From Arbacia lixula (lineage: Eukaryota > Echinodermata > Echinoidea > Arbacioida > Arbaciidae): DNA of 64,000 bases. The stretch is from the NCBI GenBank assembly GCA_963669155.1, contig OZ022590.1, positions 2,489,899-2,553,898 of the forward strand, given 5' to 3'. A model generated the notes under the pieces. It worked only from the letters and a program-made list of their open reading frames with translations. It searched no databases and was not told where the DNA came from. Shown piece after piece: positions 22,862-34,680 of this stretch. How positions within the stretch are numbered: the stretch's first letter is position 1; each line of letters starts with the position of its first letter. A program made the translations under genes and the position numbers.

Positions 22862-23054
22862 CCATTGTTTGTCAACGCGTCTGTTAACATTTTAATAACC
22901 TATCTACCATATAAGGTCAATAGCGTGTCACAGTGAGTTTGGATCAGTAGAAAGTTGGATAATGATCATATGTCAGACTGAAGGTCATTTGCAGTTAAAT
23001 CAAAATTAATCCAAATTCGTGTTCTCTTGAAACCGCGTAGCTTTGAGGTCGTAA
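22862..23054. repeat. Spacer block, copy 2 (gene B side)
   Basis: Direct repeat of 21960-22150, offset about 900 bp, sharing GTTTGGATCAGTAGA, GTTGGATAATGATCAT and the CTTGAAACC segment. Lies 190 bp upstream of the gene B TATA box. Confidence 0.8.
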
Positions 23055-23242
23055 AGAGCATTCAAACATCGCGCGCATGCGCGTTTGAGTGAAATGTCCA
23101 TCAGGATGCGTCATATACATTTACAATCAAAGCTATAATTATATACGACATGATGATTGCTGCCATTTTTGTGTTTTGTTTTATTTCGAAATTGGAATAG
23201 AGCAATTATGAATGTGCGATCAGTCTTTAGTCCACCAAATCA

Positions 23243-23249
23243 TATAAAA
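23243..23249 (+). promoter_or_regulatory. TATA box of gene B
   Basis: TATAAAA in TCCACCAAATCATATAAAAT, 106 nt before the gene B ATG. The flanking sequence and the downstream GGTTGATTTC..GTGTTTTCATCACAACTCG are shared with the gene C promoter. Confidence 0.75.
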
Positions 23250-23354
23250 TGGGTTGATTTCGTTGTGTTTTCATCACAACTCGGAAGTCGAGAAAGAACA
23301 AACTTGTTGGTTTCAACGATCTATCAAGGCACAGTTACGACAACACACCCAAAC

Positions 23355-26300
23355 ATGGCTATGGTGAGTATGTAATACTGATACCCAATGTATACCTTTT
23401 CATCTTAAGTTTAAGTTAAGAGTCTTTCAATTCTTTTCGAATAGTTAATCTTTGTACAGTCACTGTATGAAATTATTCAATTATAATTTGCATTAATAAA
23501 AAAACCCATTAAATTCGCTCCCATATTTTGCTGTGATGCCGTTTGCACTAGGCTTAAGTCTGTACATAGTTTGCTAACATGTTAATGTATGGAATCATAC
23601 TTGTATTAGAATTGAATCAACTCAAACATTTATACTCGCTCCAATATTCAGTTACGGTGATGACATTTAAGCCTTAGATATTTGGTATTGTATAGGTCTC
23701 TTATTATATATATATACACACATATATATGGTATTATGTAGGTCCAGCATAAATGAAAAAAAAGCTCTGTTGTTGATGCGATGTAACACAATATAAGTTC
23801 CAAACGCGTGATTTAGACTGTAAGTTACTCGTTCCCACCCCCCCCCCCTCCCAACCTCGCTTGTCCCACTCCACTTGTATACCTCTCCCAGTGGTACTAA
23901 TTCAGGTTTCCTTGTTGCTATGTCGCTAATTCCTCAGACAAAGATGTCCGTTATCCTCTGCGTCTGTCTGGCCGCATATGCCACAGTACATCAAGCTACA
24001 GGTGAGAATTTGTTGATTTTCGTTTGTATCTCTTTTTCGTGGGATGATTCCATAAATCGAAGATGTTTCCCAGAGCGTAATCAGTAGTGCCATTCTAGAA
24101 AAATTAGAAAAATCTCGAAGTTAGAAAAATCGCGAAGTTAGAAAAATCGCGAAGGGTGAAAGTTGCCTAGCAGTTGTACGAAAAGCCGAATGGTCCTATT
24201 GTTCCTGTCCCCTAAGTTTGAGATCTTTTTTAAGTTCACGAGTTTCCAAGCCCCAATGAGAATGGCACTAATGAGAAAGTTTCCGAATGCCACTTAAAAA
24301 AAAATGTGCCTCAAAAGTCTAGCTATACATATATTTTAAAGGGATCTAAAAAAAAGCTCGATTGAGGTTGAGGACAGATGCTGCGGCTTGAACCCAGGAG
24401 GGTCTATGACTGGAGATGTGACGCCACGTTCTTGTACAAGTCCAATGATTAAGTCCTGCGATTTAGCTAGTCGCAGAGTTTGAGTCGTATGACTGGTCGG
24501 GTCTGGTCGGGTCGGATCGTGTCGTATGCGGTGGCCTTCACGTGGGGTACGACAGTCGAAAGTTGGATCATGACTTGTCCGCGTTATCTGGCTTAAACCA
24601 TAAACAATTATGATGTGTAGGCAAGGAGAAGTATATGGCCTTATCAATTTGATTCCGAAAATGTCATGAAGATAACTTGTGGGTGATAAAGGCAATTATA
24701 ATTAAATTTAAAGTCTTTTCTCTCTCATTACGCAGAAAGAAAACCCCCATGGACTGTTCATACAAACAAATAAACTTTCTAATTTTTCTATAAGCTTCTA
24801 AACTATCCAGTCTTTATTCAAAGCCACAGTCGGATATTAAGGGTAACACGTTTTTCCTTTCCACGGCCTAGCTGTCCCATCGGCCACGACTGACATCACC
24901 GTTGTCTTCGCCATCCTTTGCCCTGATTTCACGGAGGCTGCCGAGTGCAACGAGGACTTCATCGACGAGCTTCTGGGTAGCTCCGCCACCTCTGAGATGG
25001 CCAAGAAGTACATCAAGATGGCGGAGGAAGAGGAGCTCGGCACGGCGACCGGTAACCAGTTCGAGTCTGCGTGTGAGGTCCTTGATCACGTCTGCAGCCC
25101 CATCGTTCGCGTCACCAACCTCGGTAAGATTGCATTTGATGAAAGGGAGGTCACTGTAGACCATAACTTGAGGACATATTTAATCAACATCAAATATTGA
25201 CTTAAGAGTATCCATAATTTAAGTGCCCCCCCCCCCCACCCCATATCACATAGTACTCATTGCATTACTTGGAAGTATCCGGACTGTATATATACTTTTA
25301 AGTTTGAAGATATATCCCAAAGTAAAGTTTCTGATTTTTTATTACAGTTCGATTATACCGAAAGTAATATAGATATTTTAGGGATTGATTCAAAACTCTT
25401 ACGAATTGGGGCTCCAGTACTATCTATTTCACTTTGCTATTTATACAATGAAAGTTTAATTAATGGTATAGTTCCTATAGATTGGAAATTAGCAAAGACA
25501 ACACCCATATATAAAGGCAAAGGTAATAAGAGTGACCCTACAAATTATAGACCTATTTCTGTTATGTGTCATATTTCTAAGTTGCTTGAAAAGGAATTAA
25601 AAAAACAATTGTTAAATTATCTTCTTAAGAATGACCTTATTAATATTGATCAATCAGCATTTTTACCAAACCATTCTACTACTACATGTCTACATCGTGC
25701 AGTCGATGATTGGTTAGAAGCTTTTAACGAACATGAACTTGTAGCTACCTGTTTTCTCGATATATCCAAATGTTTTGATTCAATTGATCACAAATTATTA
25801 CTTATGAAATTGCAAGGATATGGAATTAGAGAGTCAGAATTGCTTTGGTTTTCTAATTACTTATCACAAAGATCCCAGAAGGTTTTTTGTCATGGTGAAT
25901 TATCTAGATCAAGGAATATTATGACAGGGGTGCCCCAAGGAAGTGTTCTGGGACCAATATTGTTTTTGCTATTTATAAATGATATTTCTGATTCTCTGAA
26001 ATCATGTTCTTGTAATATATTCGCTGATGATGTTGTTATCTATTACGCACACAAGGATATAAATATTGTTAAAACCGTACTTCAAAATGATTTAGATTTA
26101 TTAGCTAATTGGTATACAAATAACAAGTTACGTATCAATATTGACAAAACAAAGGTAATGTTACTTAGTGCTACTTCAACTCATCATCTTAATATATCTA
26201 TAGGCAAGGATGAAATTGAACAAGTTGACCATGTTCGATATTTAGGAATTGACATTGATAATCATCTTAATTGGAATGTTTATGTTCAGAATCTTACCAA

Positions 26301-28431
26301 ATCTATTGCTAAAAAGATTTTCTCACTTCGCAAAATGAGTCAATACCTTGATTTCAACTCCCTAAATCTTATGTATAAAACTATTATTCAGCCTTGTTTT
26401 GATTATTCTTGTTCCGTATGGGGGAATAGTTCTTCAAAAAACAAAGAAATCTTAATGCGTCTACAAAAGAGAGCAGCACGTATCGTTACTTGTAACTATG
26501 ACTATGAAAATTCAAATGGTTTAGATATTTTTCGATCTTTAAAATGGAAAACAGTTGAAGAACGAAGGGATTATTTTCTTGCAACAAATATGTTTAAATG
26601 TATACATGGTCTGGCACCTATTCGTCTGTGCAATAGTATCGACATGCTTTTTGAAAGACATAGATTTAATACCAGAGCAGCTGATACCTTAAATGTTGTA
26701 ATACCGAAACCAAATTTAGAATCATATAAGAACAGTTTAAGATATGCAGGAGGAAAAAGGTGGAATGCGTTACCAGAAGCAATGAAAAACTCAAGCTCTC
26801 TTCAATCTTTCAAAAGCATGTATAAGAAAATGTTTTTTTAATTCAATTTCATGTAAATGTACAACCAGAAAGCAACCAATAATGTGTCTCCTAGCAACAA
26901 CTCTTTTTTTTTCCGTCGCTCCTATCATTTTTTTTTAATTTCAAAATCGCTTTGCAGGCTTAGTAATAGAATGGCTGACAGGTGTGTTACGTTTGTGCTA
27001 ATGTGTTGTGTTGAGTGCATCTTTACTGTTAGTTTTCTCTTCCCTTTGTTCTTGGGTGATTGCACTTTCTGTATGATTTGACTGAATGTTTATAGTTGTT
27101 ATACACTTTTGATTGTATTGTTTAGCTTGTGTGTTGTTTTTTGCTGAGCTTGCAAGTGGTATATCGTCCTTCATATATATCTTCTTTTTTTTTAATTTGT
27201 AAATATCAATAATACATTTTTTAATAACGATAAATAAACTTTACTGGTAAAGCGTTTTAAAATTATTGGTTGTTTTTACTGGTTATCCTGACTGTTGTAT
27301 GTTTTGTTATATTGATATGTTACACAGGACCTTGATGTAAAACAGCTTATGCTGATCTTGTCATCCTGTTTAAATATGTTTGAATAAAATAAAAAATAAA
27401 TAAAAAATACTTCTGATCGATTTAAAAAAAAAACACAGCAAGAACAAGACTCGCTACATTTCGCTAAATCTCTGTTCAAACGTGATCAAAGTAAGATCGC
27501 GCTGAGTCTCGAATGTTACATTCCATGGAGGACAAGTCATTATTATCAAAATCAAGCCTTTAAAAAAAATTGTTTCATAACAACAAGAACAAGACTCGCT
27601 ACATCTGGCTACATCTCGCTAAATCTCTGTTCAAACACGGTCAAGGTATAAGATCACGCTATTCCTGAATAGCCAAGTCAATATCGAGCGTTTTTTTTAA
27701 ACTGCAAGAACAAGACTAGTTACATCTCACTAAACCTCGCTAAATCTCTGTTCAAACACGGTCAAGGTTTAAGATCACGCTATTCCTGAATAGCCAAGTC
27801 AATATCAAGCGGTTTTATTAAACAGCAAGAACAAGACTAGTTATATCTCACTAAATCTCTGTCCAAACGCGATCAAAGTATAAGATCGCGCTATTCCTGA
27901 ATGTTACATGCACTTAAAACCAAGCGTTTTATAACACGTTTGTGTTTCATAACAGTAAGAACATGACTCGCTACATCTCGTTCAAACTCGATCAAAGTTT
28001 AAGATCGCGCTATTCCTGAATGTTACATCCAAGTAAATTCAATATCATTAAAACCAAGCGTTTTATAACACTTTGGTGTTTCAGAACAGTACGAAGAAGA
28101 CTCGCTACATCTCGGTATTATAGGTCGTCGATCTATTTTTGTATTAGATTATTGTACTTTGTGGCACTTCCAATTTCGTAAAATTGCACTAATTTATGGG
28201 AAAAAATAGCTGGTGGCAATTTGTATCAGCTTGGATTCACGTACCTGTTCGTCAATATCCTCTTCCTACACTATCTTTGCTTTGTTTGTTTGTTTGTCTG
28301 ATTTGATCGTTAGTTGAATTGATAATGCGTTTTTCATCTCTTTCTGGTAATCTGCAGCTCGTTTCGTACGTTCTTCCTCGAACTCGACCGAGACGTCAAC
28401 TTCCACTTCTGCCGAATCCAGCGAGCGATAG
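23355..28431 (+). CDS. Gene B: secreted four-cysteine peptide (132 aa, 4 exons)
   Basis: Exons: 23355-23363 (ATGGCTATG), 23938-24001, 24872-25123, 28358-28431. The signal exon is the same as in gene A, but the mature exon is of the D/E type: AVPSATTDITVVFAILCPDF, ECNEDFIDELLGSSATSEM, IKMAEEEELGTATGNQFES and ACEVLDHVCSPIVRVTNL. Four cysteines are kept (C-x8-C, C-x6-C). The tail reads ARFVRSSSNSTETSTSTSAE then SSER and stop; it has the NST site but RFVR in place of RFRR. Intron 3 (3.2 kb) holds a truncated non-LTR retrotransposon and a 125-bp tandem array. AATAAA lies at 28724-28729. Unknown family, probably secreted. Confidence 0.87.
24414..24535. repeat. Dispersed MITE-like repeat family 4, copy 2
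   Basis: Shares CCTGCGATTTAGCTAGTCGC and the GTATGCGGTGGCC end with 1731-1876. In intron 2 of gene B. Confidence 0.5.
25300..26841 (+). pseudogene. Reverse transcriptase ORF of the non-LTR element (5'-truncated)
   Basis: Open and in frame from before 25300 to the TAA at 26841; the first internal ATG is at 25564. Upstream of that ATG the frame reads the RT start region (WKLAKTTPIYKGKG, NYRPIS). Later blocks are FLDISKCFDSIDH, GVPQGSVLGPILFLLFINDI and the catalytic NIFADDVVIY, then the C-terminal region with RLQKRAARI and a WNALP end, as in the CR1/L2/Jockey group. The frame is intact in what remains, so the insertion looks fairly recent, but without its 5' part it cannot transpose by itself. 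Confidence 0.85.
25300..27408 (+). mobile_element. Truncated CR1/L2-like non-LTR retrotransposon in gene B intron 3
   Basis: The 5' end is truncated within the reverse transcriptase region; the 3' end is an AATAAA-rich tail (about 27384-27408). No endonuclease domain remains. The element is AT-richer than the surrounding exons. The start is approximate: it is where conserved reverse-transcriptase sequence begins. Confidence 0.85.
27430..28130. repeat. ~125-bp tandem array in gene B intron 3
   Basis: About six units starting near 27433, 27577, 27702, 27823, 27952 and 28085. Each has AACAGCAAGAACAAGACTCG, CTCGCTAAATCTCTGTTCAA and AAGATCACGCTATTCCTGAA. It begins 25 bp after the end of the retrotransposon. 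Confidence 0.85.
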
Positions 28432-28937
28432 GGATGGTCAGAGGTCAAAGGCCTTTGAATTCAAATGATTGCTCCAGTTCCTATCTTATCTGAAGTGGTC
28501 GCTGGAAAAACATGATAATATTTATGTAAAGATAATCATTGCAGTGCACTGCGTATTTAATAATATTTTTGTTGGTAATAGTTTATAACAATTATTCTCC
28601 ATTGTTTTATAACTCCTTTACAATGCATATGATTTGTTCCCACACACACACACACTTCCTTCAACGGGACATATTACTTCAGCATTGCATATTGTGAAGC
28701 GTAACTTGCTGCTAATTAATCCAAATAAATCAACAAAATAAGTTGGACCCAGACCTTCTTTTGGAGAAGTTGATATTTAAAATTACTGAAAACTTTGATT
28801 GGTTTCTGTGAAATATATCTATATATATATATACCCAAATGAATTATGATTAATCATCCGTTGGAATAAAAAAATGGAATTTGAATATACATAGATTGTG
28901 TGCTCATTGCATTTCTGAGATTTGGTGTATAATATAA

Positions 28938-28940
<3 letters not shown>

Positions 28941-28985
<45 letters not shown>

Positions 28986-29195
28986 GGAGAGAATTAGAGA
29001 TACACGAGTGACGAGAGGGAGGCTGAAAAAAATAGGGGAAGATGGACGGAGGAGAGAAGGGGTTATATAAGAGAGAAAAGGACAGAAACTGAGAGACAGA
29101 GACAGAGACAGAGAAAGACGGAGACAGAGACAGAGACAGACAGAGAGAGAGAGAGAGACGGAGAGAGAGAGAGAGAGGTTGGGGAGCGAAAACAC
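28941..29195. repeat. (GA)n low-complexity tract
   Basis: Two GAGA blocks separated by about 60 bp and a GACAGAGACAGA stretch. Frames across it are artefacts. Confidence 0.9.
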
Positions 29196-29337
29196 AGGGG
29201 CAGAAGAGCGTGAAGAACGAACGGAGAGAGAAAGGCTTTGTGAAAACAAAACATAGACATATACATATAGGTATGGTGAATTGCTGCTTTTTTATGGGTA
29301 TTTTTTTTTTGGTTACAATAGACCGGATTAAACGAAC

Positions 29338-29876
29338 CATGGGCGGAAATCGCTCCCCGAAGGTGGAGGGGACATGTTTTTCCTCAAGAAGTAGCTGAGC
29401 GGGGGGGGGGGGGGGGGGTTATGAGGTTTTTCGAAAAAAATTTAATCCGCCCAGTCTCGTGGATGTACGCGACCGAAAATAGGGGGGGGGGGGAGACATT
29501 TGATATTGTGTCCCCCCCCCCCCCTTCGAAATGGTGGGGAGGACGCGTCCCCTCCGGGATTTCCGGGGGGGGGGGTTATGAGGTTTTTCGAAAAAAATTT
29601 ATTCCGCCCAGTCTCGTGGAGGTACGCGACCGAAAATAGGGGGGGGGGGCATTTGATATTGTGTCTCCCCCCCCCCCCCCTTCGAAATGGTGGGGAGGAC
29701 GCGTCCCCTCCGGGATTTCCGGGGGGGGGGGTATGAGGTTTTTCGAAAAAAATTGAATCCGCCCAGTCTCGTTGAGGTACGCGACCGAAAATAGGGGGGG
29801 GGACATTTGATATTGTGTCCCCCCCCCCCCCTTCGAAATGGTGGGGACGACGCGTCCCCTCCGGGATTTCCGCCCT
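29338..29876. mobile_element. G/C-rich inverted-repeat element, copy 1
   Basis: Starts CATGGGCGGAAATC and ends GATTTCCGCCCTG, an inverted pair. The interior is three ~155-bp direct units, each with poly-G, GTTTTTCGAAAAAAATT, CCGCCCAGTCTCGT, poly-C and CTTCGAAATGGTGGGGA. No transposase. The second copy is at 46130-46583. Confidence 0.8.
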
Positions 29877-30344
29877 GCCTACCCGGTACGGTATGGTGGC
29901 CAGCTGTGTGTACCGTATAGGGAGATCGAGAGGAAGTAAGAGTAATATGTAGTGGGGGAGAAAGTAAGAGAGATACACTGAACTCCAAAAGTTAAGGAAC
30001 ACCTGCATTCAGTATATAATTAGTAGGCTTTATTGATATTCAGGCTCATAGCATAGTTCAATTAAGTTTCGTTTTAAAGTGAATAGTATATAAGAATGTA
30101 CATTTTATCCTTGATTCAAACAAAGTTATACTCTATTAAATGGCTGCCTACCAGTCAATATGGCATTTTCTCAAAATGCTAACCTTTTTATTACATTCGC
30201 GTAATCTAGATATCCAGAACTTTTCACCATTAATCAGGGTTAAATGCGTAACTTCATTCATTTTTCCTTTTCCTAGTTAGAAGTCAAACACGCAAATAAA
30301 ATTAAACGATATTTAGTGTTTAACTTGTATGGAAACCTCTTTTT

Positions 30345-30603
30345 TTTATTCAAAAACATAAATGACAAGAAAGGGGATTGAAATCTGTAGACTGGGGCGG
30401 CCAATCCATGATTGCCAGGACTTGTGTCTCTTCCGTTTTCTTCAAGTAGCATTTGCATATTCTTTGAATAGTCGTGACGTGTGCTTTGGGTCATTGTTCT
30501 ACTGGAAAACGAACCCTCCTCCGATCAGGCGTTTCCCTGAAGGGAAGGCCTTCCGCTGTAGGATTGATTGATAGCCTTGCTGGTTGAGGATACCCTCTAC
30601 TGT
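30345..30603 (-). pseudogene. Tc1/mariner-type transposase remnant
   Basis: Reading the minus strand, one frame gives SILQRKAFPSGKRLIGGGF, then a stop, then NNDPKHTSRLFKEYAN and another stop. A second frame carries on as VLAIMDWPPQSTDFNP. These are the D-containing NDPKHTS and the WPPQSPDLNP blocks of Tc1-like DDE transposases. Two nonsense codons and a frameshift make it dead. The sequence near 29985-30015 (ACTCCAAAAGTTAAGGAAC) could be a terminal repeat, but no partner was found. Confidence 0.8.
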
Positions 30604-31030
30604 GTGCAAATAAGAAAGATTGGATGATATCAGAGATCAGGGTCATGTTGCAGATAGGTTTTCTCGGTAGCTACCATTGATGGTAAGGTAGAATTTAAAA
30701 CCTATATGCAACATGCTCCAGGAAAGTGTAGAAAATCAAAGATAGAAGGAAAACAACAATTAAAGTCAATAGTTCAACAACAAAAAAATAAAAGGTTAAG
30801 CGATGGTTGCCAGGAGTTCAGGTGTCGTGACTTCGGGCTCATCACCCTTTACCGACTACCATTAGTTCCCTTCTGGTATGGCGACCGGCCCATCGCGTAT
30901 CCCTTCCTACCTCCTAAAAACTATAGCCTATAAGAACTATAGACTCTAACTCTTTAGGGGAGGAACAAGGGCGATCCCAATGCCTTTGCCGGGCCATCCG
31001 ACAATCCTTGAACCTTGGCTTTGCAACCTT

Positions 31031-31116
31031 GGAGTTAGCGGGTTTCGAACCCGTGCTCGCTAGCACGAGTGTGAGGTAGTCCCGGCGCTTACCCTACCAC
31101 TAGGCTATAAGACGTC
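31031..31116 (-). ncRNA. tRNA-like / SINE head
   Basis: On the minus strand: an A-box-like TAGCCTAGTGGTAGGGTAAG and a B-box GGTTCGAAACC within a 4-bp CGGG/CCCG stem. The anticodon region is not a convincing stem-loop, so this is more likely a tRNA-derived SINE or decayed tRNA than a functional tRNA. Confidence 0.4.
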
Positions 31117-31192
31117 GGTGGTTTTGCTTGGTGATTTTAGCGTATAGACTATTAGTTTCAAATCAACGAGAAAAAAACCAAAAGAGCATCTA

Positions 31193-31262
31193 TGTCAGGA
31201 ATCGAACTCATGACCCTCAGGTTATCAGTCTGACGCTCTACCAACTGAGCCAACAGACCGAT
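31193..31262 (-). ncRNA. tRNA-like sequence (GAT in anticodon position)
   Basis: On the minus strand: TGGCTCAGTTGGTAGAGCG (D-arm, A box), CAGACTGATAACCTG (anticodon arm, loop with GAT) and GAGTTCGATTCC (B box). T-arm pairing is poor and no good acceptor stem is seen, so it is probably a SINE head or tRNA pseudogene. Confidence 0.45.
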
Positions 31263-31557
31263 TGTTGATGTTGGTACGTTTTCATAGAGTATTAAACATA
31301 TATACTTGCAGATTGTCAACAAGTTTCTATCTATTACTTAGGTAATTTTCTTTTTGATGTAAGGAAATGTGCAATTTATGAAAAAAAAATCACATGGGGG
31401 AGGGGGGATTTGTTGCCGAAATGTATCCTGAAAGTGACCCGAGAGCCCTATAAATCTGATACATTGACGTGATACATTAACGTGAACTATGATATGACAT
31501 CTTCTATGCTGTGAGATAATTGATAAATGTTACTACTTTTCCATGGCGCTCGCTTTT

Positions 31558-31672
31558 TTCTCCGTCTCTCTCTCTCTCTCTCTCTCTCTCCCAACCTCCT
31601 CTCTTTCCACCTCTCTTTCTCCCTCCTCCTCTCTTTTTCTCTCTCTACCCCCCCCCCCCCCCTCTGTTTCTC
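31558..31672. repeat. CT-rich tract ending in poly-C
   Basis: TCTC blocks, TCC-rich middle and a C run near 31649-31662. Confidence 0.85.
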
Positions 31673-31723
31673 TAAAGCCATCTTCGTTGTTCTTTTCTCT
31701 TCCGATGCAAGCATTCGTTCATA

Positions 31724-31951
31724 TAGAGTACCGAAGTGGTGTCGTCATATGAACATGTTGTCAAGACAAATTGGCTCTAAACAAACTCACTCAACTGAGA
31801 GGTTTACCTGTCCGATACTGTATACCGGGCTAGTGTCCGTCATTCTCAATTACATTCCCCGTTGCAATCACCGCTGCTTGTTCTGCCCGTATTGTTTAGA
31901 GCCGTTTGTCTTAACAATAATGCTCAAATGGCGTCACACTTCGGTACTCCA
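31724..31951. mobile_element. MITE family 1, copy 2
   Basis: Begins GAGTACCGAAGTGGTGTCGT after TA and ends GGCGTCACACTTCGGTACTC followed by CA. Interior matches copies 1 and 3 (CTCTAAACAAACTC, TTGTTTAGAGCC). Confidence 0.88.
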
Positions 31952-34004
31952 TATTCAGATAAGCAGACGTAGACGGTTGCTTATTTTCCCCACAAATATA
32001 TTTTTTATTCTTGAATGCATCAACATTTTCAAATTCATGACATATATCAATACGGTAATGATGAAACTGGTCCATGTATAATCATGTAAATGCTCATTGT
32101 TTTGATGAAAGAAACATTCAAATATCTATACACTGTATTGTGGATGCAGAGAATTGTCCTAATCAAAACTCAACTCAAACTCAATTCAATTCAGTGATGC
32201 AACACTTTGGCAATTGTCGACAAAAACTCTCCTGAATATAAAAAATGTCATGTTGTTTTTTTACATATTATTTGTTATTTGCTGGCTGACCCCCCCCCCC
32301 CCCCCCACAAAAATACAACTAAAATCAGAGTAAGAAAGTAAAATAATTTATTACAATATAAAGTTGAAAATGAGAATGAGGGATATTAGGTGGGATGTGA
32401 CAAACATACATTTTATTTCAAGAACTAAAAATTAAAAATACATACCTGTTCTTTTATAATGCTGTCTTTATTAAACGCTTAGAAATATAACTGATTAAGT
32501 TCTTATTTATTCATCCTTTAAAAGATAAGTACATTTATACTAGGATGCCTTATGCCATGGCCACAACCGGCCGTCCGTGTTTTTCTACGTGGAGTTGGCA
32601 GCTTGCTTGCAAACTTCTACAATCCTTCCCTGCGTCGTCCTTGCGTCCGACGCAAGGAGTTTCAGTGAAACCCGACGCAGATCACAAGCAGAGAGAATCA
32701 TATATGTATATGTGAAGGAACATCTCGGGGGAAATCAAGAAAAACCAAGCTGTACACTCTACAATGCAAAGAAGCTAGGCCATTTGAATCACCAATTAGA
32801 TATTTTACACACGCCGACACTGATTCTGATAACATGAATATATAGATATACAATGTACATGATGGATAGCTTATATCGTTGGAGATTCACATGCAATAGA
32901 ATGTCATTTGAGAGAGAAATAGTTTGCTCAAACATTGCTTTCCTCAATTAAATACAACCACAATTATTCTGCTTCTTATAGAGAATGAATTCCTTGTCGT
33001 GTTCTTGCATCAATACTGTGCACTTCACATGCTATTACTTGCAACTCAGGCGTGTGTGTGACGGGGATATGTGTCGAAGAATGATCCATGCCGCCGGTCT
33101 CTTACATTAATACATCATGGGACGACTTTCCCTTATATGTGCAGTATTGAGAATTCAACGTGCTTCACATAATCCTTTAATCCTAATACTCACGGGGGTA
33201 CATTAGTCCCCCACCACCCGTCATTTATTTCTCGGTACTTCCGAACACCTCAATATTTCGAAACGAACACGATTTTTTTTTCTAATCCTTTTCGCGCATT
33301 TTGATACCAAATTTATGACGATCGGACCTACCGTGCAAATACCAGATTACGTTTACCAAACACATGTGACTGAAATTTCGCTATTTCTCTATATGACTGA
33401 GCACAACCATATAGACAAAATCATGCAGGAGATTTCCCATTTTATTTAAATACTTTTCTTATAGGAAGTGTAAATAATTACAACACACACAAACCCACAT
33501 ACACCCACATTCACGCACACTTACACCCAAATCGCAAAATGCGCTTGACGAAAAACAATGAAATACGTAATAAATAATTACCACAACCTATCCCTTTTTC
33601 GGGAATTGGTGAGGGATTTTTTAAAGATATCTGTACCAGAAATTGATATTCCTATAAGGCTTTATCTAGTGATTTCTTGCATAAATGAGCATACATTATT
33701 GAATTAAAAACATAAAGGCACTTTCGTATATTTACCTATACAACTGGTAGAGTACATAATTCTTGACCCTTATAAAAAAAAAATGAGGGAATCGGGCGGC
33801 CCATGGCCATAATGCCCCCCCCCCCCCCCCCACCCTAACATGCTTTGAAATACCCCGGTAGTATTAGGGTTAAGAGAGGTCGTATCATTCTTTGTTCAAA
33901 AGTATTCATGCATGCAATTTAACTTTTCGTGAAATAATTCAACGATCATGATTTGCCTTGTGGTCTGTCCAAGCTATCTTATGTTAATATGACTGCTTGA
34001 TATA

Positions 34005-34040
<36 letters not shown>

Positions 34041-34680
34041 GTGCTTTGTCGTGTGACGTAGGCGATCATGGAGTGCCACACAGTTCTCTGTACTGAGCTC
34101 TTTGTATCAATTGCATGTCATGGTAAACCAGTCAGTCAGGATGCTTATCAACTTAATAATCCTTCTTCCCATTCCCCCTACCCCTGGTTCTTTTTCATCA
34201 ATCCAAACTCTTTCAAGTAAACTTTACACAGTATACGACGTACAAAATCTCAACCTCCAGATTCTTGGCTCACATATCAGTTTCATAATATACATACATG
34301 ATAATGAAACATTCTTCTTTGTGTGACATAACACATACATCTATGACTTGAGTCATATGTCACAAGTTAGGTAAATACTCGTTCTAGGCATATCTGAATA
34401 TGATCCGCTATTACGGTGAGCATGTCTATACTGACAGTCCAATGGGTGGATACAAAATACCTTTTGTTCCCCTGCATCAGTTATAAACTAATGCTCAATA
34501 CCCCAAAGGAGATGCAGTCCGCTGGTTCAATAATGATGTGCGAGTTTCGGCATGTAAACCATTCAGATTGGCAGTTATTTCTGACCAGTCCATACTAAAG
34601 CTCGCAGCTTAATCAAGAGAGAGATGTGTCACTGATATTTATATAGGACATGTGTGGAGTTACCCCGGTGTTCCTCTGTG
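31952..34680. other. Intergenic, no gene recognised
   Basis: AT-rich DNA with C runs at about 32290 and 33817 and a (CT)n run at 34005-34038. No coding exon supported. Confidence 0.4.

Noticed and set aside
29442..30008. Pro/Gly-rich open frame of 188 codons over the G/C-run element
   Set aside because: Depends on homopolymer lengths and repeats with the 155-bp module; copies are not kept in frame between 29338-29876 and 46130-46583.
31193..31262. Functional tRNA-Ile(GAT)
   Set aside because: A and B boxes are good but the T-arm and acceptor stem do not pair well; kept only as a tRNA-like sequence.
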